Shown: positions 26,900 through 35,737 of the stretch, piece after piece
Position numbering within the stretch: position 1 is the first letter of the stretch
How the letters are laid out: every line of letters begins with the position of its first letter
Source: Commensalibacter papalotli (ex Servin-Garciduenas et al. 2014)
GTDB lineage: Bacteria; Pseudomonadota; Alphaproteobacteria; Acetobacterales; Acetobacteraceae
Assembly: GCF_000527695.1 (NCBI RefSeq)
Contig: NZ_ATSX01000001.1
Location: forward strand, 496,001-560,000
DNA: 64,000 nucleotides
Direction of reading: 5' to 3'
Notes under the pieces: model-generated
Told to the model about the DNA's origin: nothing
Database searches by the model: none
Seen by the model: the letters and a program-made list of their open reading frames with translations, nothing else
Program-made: the position numbers and the translations under genes

Positions 26900-28333
26900 T
26901 TAGGGAATATAAAAATTTTTATGCTCAATTCCCAAGATTTGTATTTGATCCAAAGAGAATACTTTATCATCACCAACCGTTGTAATACGAATCCATCGTG
27001 CTTTAATTCCCAAAGGGTGTATCCAATTATAATAAGTGCCATCAACCCCACCAAATAAATTGGATATTATTTTTTGATGTCTTTTAATCCATATTTCATG
27101 GTCTTCAGAACTTTCAATCATAAAATGATTCATGTTTTTAATATTAAGATCTATACTATTAAACAAACGAATATTTTTGATAATAAATGATTGTTGAAGA
27201 TCAATTTCCCACCAAGGATTTCTTTCTTTTTTTGTAATTGTTTGTGTGGTCCCATGTAATTGACCACTGATTAAATTTTTGGCAAGTTCTTCTGTAGTGC
27301 TTTTGCCTGGTGTAGAGCTTTGTTGGCAAGGCTTATCATTTGATAAAATAGACAGTAAAGGTAATGGAGCGGGAAGAAGTGACTGTTTCCAAACGTTTTT
27401 TGTTATTTTTTCCCAATATTTATTAGGTGTATAATGATGTAAGTTAATCGTCTGAGTATCGTCTTGATATTTAAGTTTAATTGTGTTGCCTATATATAAT
27501 GCTGATAGAGTATCAATTTCTTTTTGTACATCATTTGAGTTGCAGAAATGAGCGATGTAAGCAGTTGCGACAATTTGTGATTGAGTATTAGAGTTGATTG
27601 TAACTAATGCGCTATATGGAAAGTTTTCATAATATTTTTTCATGTTTTGATGAAGCACATTACATGAATGTTCGGTAAGATTGTCTTCTTGAATATGATG
27701 ATCAATTTTTTTATCTAGATTATAAAAAAGATATTGATAGGGACAAGATTGACTTCGAACCATTAATTTAGTGTAAATACAAGGATAATTAACAGGTTGA
27801 TTTTGTTTGAAATATTCTTGTAAATTCGTAGTTACTTTTTTTTCCCTATTTTCAAAAAAAATCATATTGAAATAAACTGCATTTATATTGCTAAAGCTGT
27901 TTAAAAAAGCTGTTACAGTTTGTTTTTCATGAATATATAAATAATCAACTATATCTAGAGTGATATACCATTCTGTTTCGTGCAGATAATTTCGAATAAA
28001 ATGGAAATATAATTGGGTATTAGATTTAGAGAAACGATAATGATGGAATGTAATAAAAGGTTGTTTTCCAAGAGTAAAAGGCATAATTTGACGATATAAA
28101 TCAGTTGGATCTTCGTCAGTGCAATAAAAATAGATATGTTGAATCCCTAATGCTTGGTGATAAGAGATCCATTCAATAATGTTTAAATCTTTAGATGATG
28201 CAGAAACGACTATACTCAAGTTATATTTAGGTAAAGGCCACTCTCCTTGATTATGTAGTAATCCTAAAGGTGCATAAGGATATAACATCAGTTCGTGGTC
28301 ATAAATAAAATGTTTATAAGAGATGTTAGACAT
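26900..28333 (-). CDS. GT92-like glycosyltransferase with C-terminal discoidin domain (copy 2)
   Basis: 477 residues. Residues about 30-300 match the GT92/DUF23-type fold: 'SIVVSASSKDLNIIEWISYHQALGIQHIYFY' region (key: E-W-I-S-Y-H-Q-x-x-G near 55-65) and the acidic site 'WYITLDIVDYLYIH' near 120, where the usual D-x-D-E-F/Y-L is changed to D-x-V-D-Y. C-terminal about 335-477 is an F5/8 type C (discoidin) domain: 'SSTPGKSTTEELAKNLISG', 'RNPWWEIDLQQSFIIKNIRLFN', closing 'LDQIQILGI'. No signal peptide. A close paralogue lies 10 bases upstream. It may modify or display a surface glycan; the altered acidic motif makes activity uncertain. Confidence 0.78.
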   Translation of the reverse strand: MSNISYKHFIYDHELMLYPYAPLGLLHNQGEWPLPKYNLSIVVSASSKDLNIIEWISYHQALGIQHIYFYCTDEDPTDLYRQIMPFTLGKQPFITFHHYRFSKSNTQLYFHFIRNYLHETEWYITLDIVDYLYIHEKQTVTAFLNSFSNINAVYFNMIFFENREKKVTTNLQEYFKQNQPVNYPCIYTKLMVRSQSCPYQYLFYNLDKKIDHHIQEDNLTEHSCNVLHQNMKKYYENFPYSALVTINSNTQSQIVATAYIAHFCNSNDVQKEIDTLSALYIGNTIKLKYQDDTQTINLHHYTPNKYWEKITKNVWKQSLLPAPLPLLSILSNDKPCQQSSTPGKSTTEELAKNLISGQLHGTTQTITKKERNPWWEIDLQQSFIIKNIRLFNSIDLNIKNMNHFMIESSEDHEIWIKRHQKIISNLFGGVDGTYYNWIHPLGIKARWIRITTVGDDKVFSLDQIQILGIEHKNFYIP

Positions 28334-28343
28334 GATGATTTTT

Positions 28344-29786
28344 CTATATTACTTTATGTAATGTTTCGCCAAAAATTTGGATTTGATCTAGACCAATTTG
28401 CTTGTTATTTCCTGGGACAGCAAATTTAATAAAACGCCCAGAAATACCTTTTTCAGATGTCCAGACATATGGTGATCCATCTATACCACCATATAACTCG
28501 TTATTTGTTTTCTTTTCGATACATTGCCAAATTTGACCGTTAGTAGAAGCTAAAATATCAAATTGATGTGAGGTTTTGATATCTTGATCTATGTGATTGA
28601 ATATTTGAATTTCGTGAATAATAAATATTTCTTGTAAATCAATTTGCCACCAAGGATTATCTTCTTTTTTTGTTAAATTTTGGGATCTTCCTATTAATTG
28701 ACCGTTTATTAATTTCGCTGCATCCTCTGAGGGCGAGCATTCATGATCTGTAGAACTTTGAGATGTAGGTTTGTTGATCGATAATAAGTTCCAAAAATTA
28801 ATTGGGAAAACGCTGTAATCCCACGCAGTAATAATTTGATTAATCCATAAATCGTGCAAAAAACTATCTTCAACCAGATTGAATTGATCAAAATAACCCA
28901 TAAGATCTTTTTCAGTAATAGAATGGGGTAAACCACTGTAATAGGTGAATTGTTCATTTTCTTTTTGGTCTTCTATAAATTGAATAGAAGGGAGACCAAA
29001 ATGAGCGATATAAGCCGTTTCTATAATTTGTTCGGAACAATTTTTTTGATTTAAGTAAATTTCAGCAAGTAAGGGATAATCTTTAAAATATGAAGATAGA
29101 TCATCACCTATAACATTTGTTGTATTAAGTTTTGGCTCTAGATAATCATAATTTGTTTGGAAATTAGTAGAAAAGTGATGAAAAAGTTTACCATATGGAA
29201 CACTGGAATTTTGTACCATTACACGAGTAATTGGGGAAATTTCATTTGCACGAAATGTATAGTTTAAAAGAATATCGCCATCTGGTGCAGATTCAAAATG
29301 ACTGTGACCATAATGACAAAGATTGAAATAAATAGCGTCAATTTCTTGGTATTCTGGTTGCATAAAATCTTGGATAGTATCTGAATTTTTAAGACATAAA
29401 AATTCATCAATATTTAACCATAAAATCCATTTTGTTTCGTGAGCATAATTTCGAAAAAAATGGCAAAAAGCTTGATGTGCATTTCCAGGAGCTGAATAAT
29501 GATAATAAGTTACAGAGGGAGGCGTTGTATTTAAAAAAGGTAATATTTGTTGATAAAACTGTACCGGATCATCATGATATGAGTAAATATAAAAGTGTGA
29601 AAAACCTATGAGTTGGTGATAGGTAATCCACTCTATAACTCTTTTACTATTGTCATTGGTATATAGAAATATAGAATGCTGATATTTAGGCTCTGGCCAC
29701 TCACCAGAATTGCGAAAGACCCCAATCGGAATATGAGGATATAACAACAATTCTCTTTCTTCAATAATCTGGCGAATATCAACCAT
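28344..29786 (-). CDS. GT92-like glycosyltransferase with C-terminal discoidin domain (copy 1)
   Basis: 480 residues, ATG with AGGA upstream. Same layout as the following paralogue: N-terminal glycosyltransferase with 'RVIEWITYHQLIGFSHFYIY' and an acidic site 'WILWLNIDEFLCLK' that keeps the D-E-F-L of the family; C-terminal discoidin domain about 340-478 with 'NPWWQIDLQEIFIIHEIQIFN' (key W-W-x-x-D-L), 'FDILASTNGQIWQ' and 'IGLDQIQIFGE'. The two proteins share their opening 'ELLLYPHIPIGVFRNSGEWPEPKY' type sequence (about residues 12-36). First gene of the leftward unit. The fusion of glycosyltransferase and discoidin lectin-like domain suggests binding of the acceptor glycan. Function inferred only. 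Confidence 0.8.
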   Translation of the reverse strand: MVDIRQIIEERELLLYPHIPIGVFRNSGEWPEPKYQHSIFLYTNDNSKRVIEWITYHQLIGFSHFYIYSYHDDPVQFYQQILPFLNTTPPSVTYYHYSAPGNAHQAFCHFFRNYAHETKWILWLNIDEFLCLKNSDTIQDFMQPEYQEIDAIYFNLCHYGHSHFESAPDGDILLNYTFRANEISPITRVMVQNSSVPYGKLFHHFSTNFQTNYDYLEPKLNTTNVIGDDLSSYFKDYPLLAEIYLNQKNCSEQIIETAYIAHFGLPSIQFIEDQKENEQFTYYSGLPHSITEKDLMGYFDQFNLVEDSFLHDLWINQIITAWDYSVFPINFWNLLSINKPTSQSSTDHECSPSEDAAKLINGQLIGRSQNLTKKEDNPWWQIDLQEIFIIHEIQIFNHIDQDIKTSHQFDILASTNGQIWQCIEKKTNNELYGGIDGSPYVWTSEKGISGRFIKFAVPGNNKQIGLDQIQIFGETLHKVI

Positions 29787-30019
29787 AATAATATAGTCCT
29801 GTTAATATAATTTTAACGAAATAATTCTATATTTTATTCTTTTAATTGGATATTTTAGGATGATCAAGAGTATTCTCTCTTTTTATATAAATGAAAATAT
29901 ACATTGTTTGTTTAAGTTAATAATATTTCTTTTGAGTATAATTTTTTAATTATGGGAGATATATTAATTTTATAAGATATTATCTTGATAAATATAAATA
30001 ATTATGAGGAATTAAGGTT

Positions 30020-30964
30020 ATGCAGAAAAGAAATTTAGGTAAAACAGGTCTTCAAATTGTTCCTTTGGTTTTTGGAGGTAATGTTTTTGGGTGGACGCTC
30101 AATGAACAAGAAAGCTTTAAAATCCTTGATGCAATCGTAGATTTAGGGCTAAATGCAATTGATACAGCTGACGTATATTCTCGTTGGGCTCCTGGTAATG
30201 TGGGAGGTGAATCAGAGACAATTATGGGGAAGTGGTTAAAGGCTAATCCACAGAAACGTGACAAATTATTAATTTTTACCAAAGTTGGTGCAGATATGGG
30301 AGGCGATAATAAAGGCCTTTCTAAAAGATGGATTATGCATTCAGTGGAGGCATCTTTAAAGCGTTTGCAAATTGATGTTATTGATTTGTATCAATCTCAT
30401 TGGCCTGACCCAGATACAGCTTATGAAGAAACTTTATCTGCATATGACCAACTTTTGAAAGAAGGTAAGATCAAAGCGATTGGTGCTTCTAATTTGAATG
30501 CAGATCAATTATCAAGTTCTTTACAAGTAGCGAAAGAAAAAGGTTTGCCTGCTTATCAAATGTTACAACCAGAATATAATTTATATGATCGTCAACAATT
30601 CAATAAAGAATTAAGAGAACTGGTGGTTAAACAGAATATAGGGGTCATTACCTATTACAGTTTGGCTTCAGGATTTTTATCTGGAAAATATCGTAATAAG
30701 GCAGATTTAAAACAAGGCCCTCGTGGTGAAAAAGTGGCAGCCTATATGAATGATCGTGGTATGCGTATGCTGAATCTTTTAGAAGTTATTGCTCAAAAAC
30801 ATCAAGCTACTCAAGCTGAGATTTCTTTGGCATGGTTAATGGCACAAAAAGAAGTCACAGCGCCAATCGCAAGCGCAACAACAACCGATCAATTGCAAAG
30901 CCTTGTAAAATCGTTAACTATTCGATTAACAAACGAAGATTTAATAGCTTTAAATCAGGCTTAA
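30020..30964 (+). CDS. Aldo/keto reductase
   Basis: 314 residues, ATG after GAGGAATTAAGG. TIM-barrel NADPH oxidoreductase with catalytic Asp and Tyr in 'AIDTADVYSRWAPG', Lys in 'LLIFTKVG', His in 'DLYQSHWPDPD'. The C-terminal 'ASATTTDQLQSLVKSL' binds the cofactor. Belongs to the YajO/Tas-like general stress group rather than the xylose reductases. The 230 bases upstream hold no gene and are very AT-rich. Substrate unknown. Confidence 0.93.
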   Translation: MQKRNLGKTGLQIVPLVFGGNVFGWTLNEQESFKILDAIVDLGLNAIDTADVYSRWAPGNVGGESETIMGKWLKANPQKRDKLLIFTKVGADMGGDNKGLSKRWIMHSVEASLKRLQIDVIDLYQSHWPDPDTAYEETLSAYDQLLKEGKIKAIGASNLNADQLSSSLQVAKEKGLPAYQMLQPEYNLYDRQQFNKELRELVVKQNIGVITYYSLASGFLSGKYRNKADLKQGPRGEKVAAYMNDRGMRMLNLLEVIAQKHQATQAEISLAWLMAQKEVTAPIASATTTDQLQSLVKSLTIRLTNEDLIALNQA

Positions 30965-30976
30965 ATTTATTGATTA

Positions 30977-31897
30977 TTATGATGGTTTGTTAATGGATAA
31001 TAATATGATCATCATAATAATACAGCCAGCCCCAATCCAATCAGCCAATGTGAAATTAATTTTTAATAATAAAACTGAAAAGAGAACAGTGGCAAGAGGT
31101 TCTACGGTGGAAAGAACGCTGCCTTTGGCACCACCAATTTTTTTTATTCCTACCAGAAATAAAATAAACCCAGCCATTCCTCCAATGAAAACAATAAATA
31201 AGATAGCTGCCCAAGCTTCGAAATCCAGGTTTCCTTGAAGTTGCCAAAAAGGATGAAAAAAATTAGCAATTATAGCTCCTAAAAACATGCTCCATCCCGC
31301 TATAATAATGGTGTTATGCTTTTGTAATAAGGGAATAGAATATAAAGTATAGATTGCTGAGGTTAATGCTGAAACTAGACCATAAAAGATAGCATTGGGT
31401 GGTAATATAATTTCACTGAAATTGCCATTAGTAACTAGTAAAAAAGCCCCAATAATAGATAGGAAAATTGAAACTATCATATAAAAAGAAGGATATTTTT
31501 TTAACTGAATAGTAAGGAATATGGCAATAATAGCAGGGTATAAATATTGTAAAATAGTTGCAGTCGCTGCATTTGAATATTGAATAGCTTTGTAAAATGT
31601 TAGCTGAGAAATCCACATGCCTGCAACTGCCAGCACGATTAATCGAAAAGCTTCATTTTTACTTTGGAATGGGGCAAATACCTCTCTTCCGTAACGTTGA
31701 AAAGAAAAGAGCAAAATCAATACTCCAGGTAGCCCCATACGAATAACGATCATCCATTCTGTATTGATATGCTTGTACTGCAACGCATATTGCCCAATAA
31801 TACCACCCAACCCCCATAAACACCCAGCGACAATTACGCAAAGAATTCCTATATTTTCATTCTTTTTTAAGTTTAAAGGGGAAATGGAAGAGGGCAT
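30977..31897 (-). CDS. DMT family transporter (EamA), copy A
   Basis: 306 residues with ten hydrophobic helices arranged as two EamA halves: 'IVAGCLWGLGGIIGQYALQYKHI' region at the start (about 17-40), 'YSNAATATILQYLYPAIIAIFL' at the end of half one, and 'GGAKGSVLSTVEPLATVLFSVLLL' in half two. Inner-membrane exporter of small molecules. Clearly paralogous to the gene at 32829-33767 (same 'QYALQYKHI', 'YSNAATATILQYLYP', 'NFFHPFWQ'). The two flank a ClbS/DfsB-like gene. Converges with the aldo/keto reductase, 12 bases apart. Confidence 0.9.
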   Translation of the reverse strand: MPSSISPLNLKKNENIGILCVIVAGCLWGLGGIIGQYALQYKHINTEWMIVIRMGLPGVLILLFSFQRYGREVFAPFQSKNEAFRLIVLAVAGMWISQLTFYKAIQYSNAATATILQYLYPAIIAIFLTIQLKKYPSFYMIVSIFLSIIGAFLLVTNGNFSEIILPPNAIFYGLVSALTSAIYTLYSIPLLQKHNTIIIAGWSMFLGAIIANFFHPFWQLQGNLDFEAWAAILFIVFIGGMAGFILFLVGIKKIGGAKGSVLSTVEPLATVLFSVLLLKINFTLADWIGAGCIIMMIILLSINKPS

Positions 31898-32012
31898 ATT
31901 ATTGTCAGTTATATAAAGATTGAAAGAAATTTAATTTTAATTATTATTATATCGTTGTTGATGAGGCAATAATAAGCATCATTTTGAAAATAGATTTTAT
32001 TGGGGAAATCAT

Positions 32013-32525
32013 TTGGTAAGGCCTACAAATAAAGACGACTTGCTTTTATTATCGCAAAGTAATTATGAAAAAATAATTTCTACGGTAGACACTATTCCCA
32101 TAGAAAAGCAATTCGGAACTTTTCCTTTTGAGGATAGGGATCGAAATATCAGAGATGTTTTAATTCATCTTTATGAATGGCATCAGCTTTATTTAAATTG
32201 GACAGAACAAAACACAACAAACAAAGAGATATTTCCCTTTATACCTGCGCCTTATAATTGGAAAACATATCCGTTGATGAATATTGAATTTTGGAAAAAA
32301 CATCAGAGCACAGATTTTAATGTTGCCAAAAAATTGTTAGATCAAAGTCATCATCAAGTTATGAAACGGATAACTCAATTCTCAAACGAAGAATTATATA
32401 CTAAAAATTTTTTTTCTTGGACTGGTAGCGCACATTTAGCGAGTGTTTCAATTTCTGCCACGTCAAGTCATTATGATTGGGCATTTAAAAAAATTAAAAA
32501 ATATAAAAAACTAATGATATTGTAG
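32013..32525 (+). CDS. ClbS/DfsB family four-helix bundle protein
   Basis: 170 residues from TTG (32013) with GGGGAAAT upstream. Family features: start 'RPTNKDDLLLLSQSNYEKI', 'FPFEDRDRNIRDVLIHLYEWHQL' (conserved D-R-x-R-D and L-x-E-W-H), 'PAPYNWKTYPLMN', and the end 'SISATSSHYDWAFKKIKKY'. ClbS is the self-resistance cyclopropane hydrolase of the colibactin cluster; most homologues, including DfsB types, have unknown roles in genomes without colibactin. It sits between two paralogous DMT exporters on the opposite strand. Confidence 0.85.
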   Translation: MVRPTNKDDLLLLSQSNYEKIISTVDTIPIEKQFGTFPFEDRDRNIRDVLIHLYEWHQLYLNWTEQNTTNKEIFPFIPAPYNWKTYPLMNIEFWKKHQSTDFNVAKKLLDQSHHQVMKRITQFSNEELYTKNFFSWTGSAHLASVSISATSSHYDWAFKKIKKYKKLMIL

Positions 32526-32828
32526 AATATCTTCAGTTTATGTCTTATTGCGTTTAATTTTTTTTATTAGTCATCAACGTGATCTAATCATATTTGTTAT
32601 TCAATCATTTATAGTTGAGTTTCAGAGAGGTTAGAAATATAAATAATAATTAAGTGTGGTATCTATTTATAATAGAGTGAAAATGATTTTAGACTTTATT
32701 GTTGGGGCATATTGTGCTTTGACTTATGCATGTATATTTGCAGTTGCAGTTCAAGAACTGCTTCTTTGTGCTTATGGTTTAAGTCTAAGAATATATAATC
32801 AAATAATAACATTATGAAGAAAGATCAT
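32526..32828. other. 303-base gap with no supported gene
   Basis: AT-rich spacer between the ClbS-like gene and the next transporter. It contains one 44-codon rightward frame (ATG 32683, stop 32815-32817) without a good ribosome site or recognisable features. No terminator seen. Confidence 0.5.
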
Positions 32829-33767
32829 TTAAACTTTATTTTTAGCCAATATTACAATCATCGCAATAATACAGGCAGCGCCAATCCAATCAACTATGCT
32901 AAATTTAACATTTAAAAAAATGACTGAGGAAAAGGCAGCAGCCAAGGGTTCAATCGTAGCAAGGATACTGCCTTTAGAACTGCCAATAATTTTTACTCCG
33001 ATAAGATAAAGTAAAAATGCCAACATCCCAGTAGCAAAGATAATGAAGAGAATACAGATAATAGCTTGAAAATCTAAAATACCAGAAAATTGCCAAAAAG
33101 GATGAAAGAAATTTAAAACAATGCCACCAATTAACATTCCCCATCCTGCAATGGTGCTTGTATTATACTTTTTCAACAAAGGTATGGGTAAAAGTGTATA
33201 AGTAACTGAACCAATAACACATATAGAACCGTAAACAATTGCTTTAGCAGGCAAGGTGATATTATCAATCGATCCATCAGTTACTAGACAAAAAGCGCCA
33301 ATGATAGCTAGAATAATTGAAATCATCACATAAATAGATGGACGTTTTCTTAGATAAATTGCCAGAATAATGGCGATGACTACTGGATATAAATATTGTA
33401 ATATCGTAGCAGTTGCAGCATTCGAATATTTGATGGTTAAAAAATAAAAAAGCTGAGATGCCATCATTCCAACAATAGAAAAGATGATCAGTAACATCAG
33501 TTCTTGAGGGTTTTTAAGAGGATTGAAAATTGCCTTTTTATGTTTGCGGTAACATAAAGTTAATAACAATAATCCTGGAAGCCACAATCGAATTCCAATA
33601 ATCCAAGCAGCATCAATATGTTTATATTGTAAGACATATTGCCCCACGACCCCACCAAATCCCCAAATACATCCAGCAACAATAATATAAATCATTCCTG
33701 CGCGTTCGCTGGTCAGATTGATTGTTTTAATTGAGTCAAGGGTTTGTCGGATACTAGAAATTGGCAT
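32829..33767 (-). CDS. DMT family transporter (EamA), copy B
   Basis: 312 residues, ten predicted helices, two EamA halves: 'IYIIVAGCIWGFGGVVGQYVLQ', 'YSNAATATILQYLYPVVIAI', 'GSSKGSILATIEPLAAAFSSV'. Same family branch as copy A, to which it is very similar along its whole length, so the pair arose by duplication. Likely an inner-membrane efflux permease with proton exchange; substrate unknown. Divergent from the ribosomal protein genes that follow. Confidence 0.9.
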   Translation of the reverse strand: MPISSIRQTLDSIKTINLTSERAGMIYIIVAGCIWGFGGVVGQYVLQYKHIDAAWIIGIRLWLPGLLLLTLCYRKHKKAIFNPLKNPQELMLLIIFSIVGMMASQLFYFLTIKYSNAATATILQYLYPVVIAIILAIYLRKRPSIYVMISIILAIIGAFCLVTDGSIDNITLPAKAIVYGSICVIGSVTYTLLPIPLLKKYNTSTIAGWGMLIGGIVLNFFHPFWQFSGILDFQAIICILFIIFATGMLAFLLYLIGVKIIGSSKGSILATIEPLAAAFSSVIFLNVKFSIVDWIGAACIIAMIVILAKNKV

Positions 33768-33853
33768 AGGTTCAAAGCTTATTTATATTTAAAAGAGAAG
33801 TTATTCTTTCTGTATTTAATTTCTAATAAAAAAACAAAAGTTTTTTATTTATT

Positions 33854-33880
33854 TTGAATGATTTTGCTTGAGCTTATAAT
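33854..33880 (+). promoter_or_regulatory. Candidate promoter for rpmI-rplT
   Basis: A perfect -10 TATAAT at 33875-33880; TTGAAT at 33854-33859 gives a 15-base spacer, shorter than ideal. About 118 bases upstream of rpmI. The -10 is the stronger half of the claim. Confidence 0.4.
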
Positions 33881-33930
33881 GAATAGTGGTTATATAAACA
33901 CACTACGTTTACGGGTTGGGCTGAAATATA

Positions 33931-33967
33931 GGGCATGCCCACTTTGTGACGTGCTCCCATAATGGGA
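33931..33967 (+). promoter_or_regulatory. Palindromic leader segment of rpmI-rplT
   Basis: GGGCATGCCC (33931-33940) is a perfect palindrome and TCCCATAATGGGA (33955-33967) is another. They lie in the untranslated leader between the candidate promoter and rpmI. L20 binds leader RNA in other bacteria to control this operon; a similar role here is only a suggestion. Confidence 0.35.
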
Positions 33968-33997
33968 TGTGAAACTTTGTATTCAAAGGAGATAGAA

Positions 33998-34204
33998 ATG
34001 CCCAAGATGAAGACCAAATCATCGGTCAAAAAACGCTTTAAAATCACGGCTACTGGTAAAGTCCTGGCTGGTCCTGGTAATAAACGCCACGGTTTGATTA
34101 ACCGTACTCAAAAAGCAAAACGTACCAATCGCGGTTCACAAACATTAGAACCACAAGATGGTCGTACGGTTAAACAATGGGCCCCATACGGCCTATCACG
34201 TTAA
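33998..34204 (+). CDS. rpmI: 50S ribosomal protein L35
   Basis: 68 residues from ATG 33998, preceded by AAAGGAGAT; a GTG-like start at 33962 further up is not needed. Sequence '[20 protein letters not shown]' is the L35 signature, with '[15 protein letters not shown]'-type basic centre. Component of the large ribosomal subunit. infC, which often precedes rpmI, is not in front of it here. Followed after 14 bases by rplT. Confidence 0.98.
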   Translation: MPKMKTKSSVKKRFKITATGKVLAGPGNKRHGLINRTQKAKRTNRGSQTLEPQDGRTVKQWAPYGLSR

Positions 34205-34218
34205 GGAATAATTGAACC

Positions 34219-34575
34219 ATGGCAAGAGTAAAACGCGGCGTCACAACACACGCTCGTCATAAAAAAGTATTAAGTCAATCTAAAGGATTCCGTGGTCGTT
34301 CTTCTACGAACTATCGTATTGCTTTGGAACGCTTGGAAAAATCTTTACAATATGCATATCGTGATCGTCGCGTTAAAAAACGTGATTTCCGTGCATTATG
34401 GATTCAACGTATCAACGCAGCAGTTCGTGAACATGGCTTAACCTACAGCCGCTTTATCAATGGTTTGAACAAAGCAGGTATCGAGTTAGACCGTAAAGTA
34501 TTAGCTGCGATTGCATATGATGATGCAGCAACTTTTGCAGAAATTGTTAAAAAGGCACAAGCGGCTCTCGCTTAA
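34219..34575 (+). CDS. rplT: 50S ribosomal protein L20
   Basis: 118 residues, standard length. '[18 protein letters not shown]', '[21 protein letters not shown]', '[20 protein letters not shown]' and '[20 protein letters not shown]' are all L20 blocks. Needed for early assembly of the large subunit and known as a translational regulator of rpmI-rplT in several bacteria. In an operon with rpmI; pheST follow beyond a hairpin. Confidence 0.98.
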   Translation: MARVKRGVTTHARHKKVLSQSKGFRGRSSTNYRIALERLEKSLQYAYRDRRVKKRDFRALWIQRINAAVREHGLTYSRFINGLNKAGIELDRKVLAAIAYDDAATFAEIVKKAQAALA

Positions 34576-34622
34576 GTCTTAATAATAAGATTTGTCTGTT
34601 CATGAAAATGAGTAGAAAAGAG

Positions 34623-34648
34623 GGCTGTCTGCAAAGACGGCCTTTTTT
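34623..34648 (+). terminator. Terminator or attenuator between rplT and pheS
   Basis: GGCTGTCT (34623-34630), loop GCAA, AGACGGCC (34635-34642), then six T (34643-34648). It is 18 bases upstream of pheS. pheST could be transcribed by read-through or from a promoter inside this short gap. I found no convincing phenylalanine-rich leader peptide. Confidence 0.85.
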
Positions 34649-34666
34649 GTTTATTTGAGGGTTGAG

Positions 34667-35734
34667 ATGGATAACGATCTAGAAAGTATCAAGCAAGAAA
34701 CACTTTTGGCATTGGATAAAGCACAAGATTTACGTGCTTGGGATGCTGTGCGTGTTGCAACATTGGGAAAATCAGCTTCATTAACGCAAAAACTCAAGGA
34801 ATTGGGAAAATGCCCACCTGAATTGCGTAAAGAGCGTGGTGGAATTTTAAATAAATTACGCGATGAGTTAACTCAAGCGATTGAAACCCGTAAAGTAGTT
34901 TTAGAAGAAATTGCATTAAATGAAAAGCTAAGTGCAGAGGCAGTCGATATTACTATGCCTGTAACTGTGACGACGGGTTTTTTGCATCCATTACGCAGAA
35001 CGATTGAAGAAATTACTGCAATTTTTGGCACGATGGGTTTTAAAGTTGCTGAAGGTCCAAATGTTGATACAGATTGGTTTAATTTCTCAGCATTAAATAT
35101 TGATGAAAATCATCCAGCGCGTGCTGATCACGATACTTTTTATTTACCTTCTGACCCCCTTAATGGTCAGCAAAAAGTTTTGCGTACTCATACATCAACA
35201 GTACAAATCCGCACTTTGCTGGATCAAGAACCACCTATTCGTATCATTGCTCCTGGTCGTACTTATCGTGCAGATCATGACGCTACACATTCTCCAATGT
35301 TTCATCAATGTGAAGGAATGGTTGTGGAGAAAGGTCTTACCCTTGGGCATTTAAAAGGGTGTTTAGTGGATTTCTTACGTGCTTATTTTGGTATTCCACA
35401 TTTACCTGTGCGTTTTCGCTCTTCTTATTTTCCTTTTACAGAACCTTCTATGGAAATTGATATTGGTTGGAATCGTAAAACAGGTGAATTGGGTGGCAGT
35501 TCAGATTGGTTAGAGATTTTGGGGTCGGGAATGATGCACTCCAGAGTGCTGGCTAATTGTGGTGTTGATCCCAGTGAATGGCAAGCTTTTGCTTTTGGTA
35601 TGGGTATCGAACGCTTAACTATGTTAAAATACGGTATTTCTGATTTACGATCTTTTTACGAAGGGGACGTTCGTTGGTTACGCCATTATGGTTTTTCATC
35701 CTTTAGATCTGTTGCCTTGCATGAGGGGATATAA
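34667..35734 (+). CDS. pheS: Phenylalanyl-tRNA synthetase alpha subunit
   Basis: 355 residues from ATG 34667 with GAGGG upstream; TTG 34655 in frame is less likely. N-terminal coiled-coil (about 1-90), then the class II catalytic domain: motif 1 region 'HPLRRTIEEITAIFGTMGF', motif 2 'IIAPGRTYRADHDATHSPMFHQCEG' region (about 205-230), motif 3 'FGMGIERLTMLKYGI'. Charges tRNA-Phe as an alpha2beta2 enzyme with PheT, whose gene begins three bases later. Confidence 0.97.
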   Translation: MDNDLESIKQETLLALDKAQDLRAWDAVRVATLGKSASLTQKLKELGKCPPELRKERGGILNKLRDELTQAIETRKVVLEEIALNEKLSAEAVDITMPVTVTTGFLHPLRRTIEEITAIFGTMGFKVAEGPNVDTDWFNFSALNIDENHPARADHDTFYLPSDPLNGQQKVLRTHTSTVQIRTLLDQEPPIRIIAPGRTYRADHDATHSPMFHQCEGMVVEKGLTLGHLKGCLVDFLRAYFGIPHLPVRFRSSYFPFTEPSMEIDIGWNRKTGELGGSSDWLEILGSGMMHSRVLANCGVDPSEWQAFAFGMGIERLTMLKYGISDLRSFYEGDVRWLRHYGFSSFRSVALHEGI

Positions 35735-35737
35735 GCA

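Noticed and set aside
32683-32817. 44-codon hydrophobic frame as a gene
   Set aside because: No good ribosome site, no recognisable pattern and no coupling to neighbours.
34606-34665. Possible leader peptide of pheST (18 codons from an ATG near 34606 ending in P-F-L-F-I)
   Set aside because: The few Phe codons lie inside and after the terminator stem, not before it, so the usual attenuation logic does not work.
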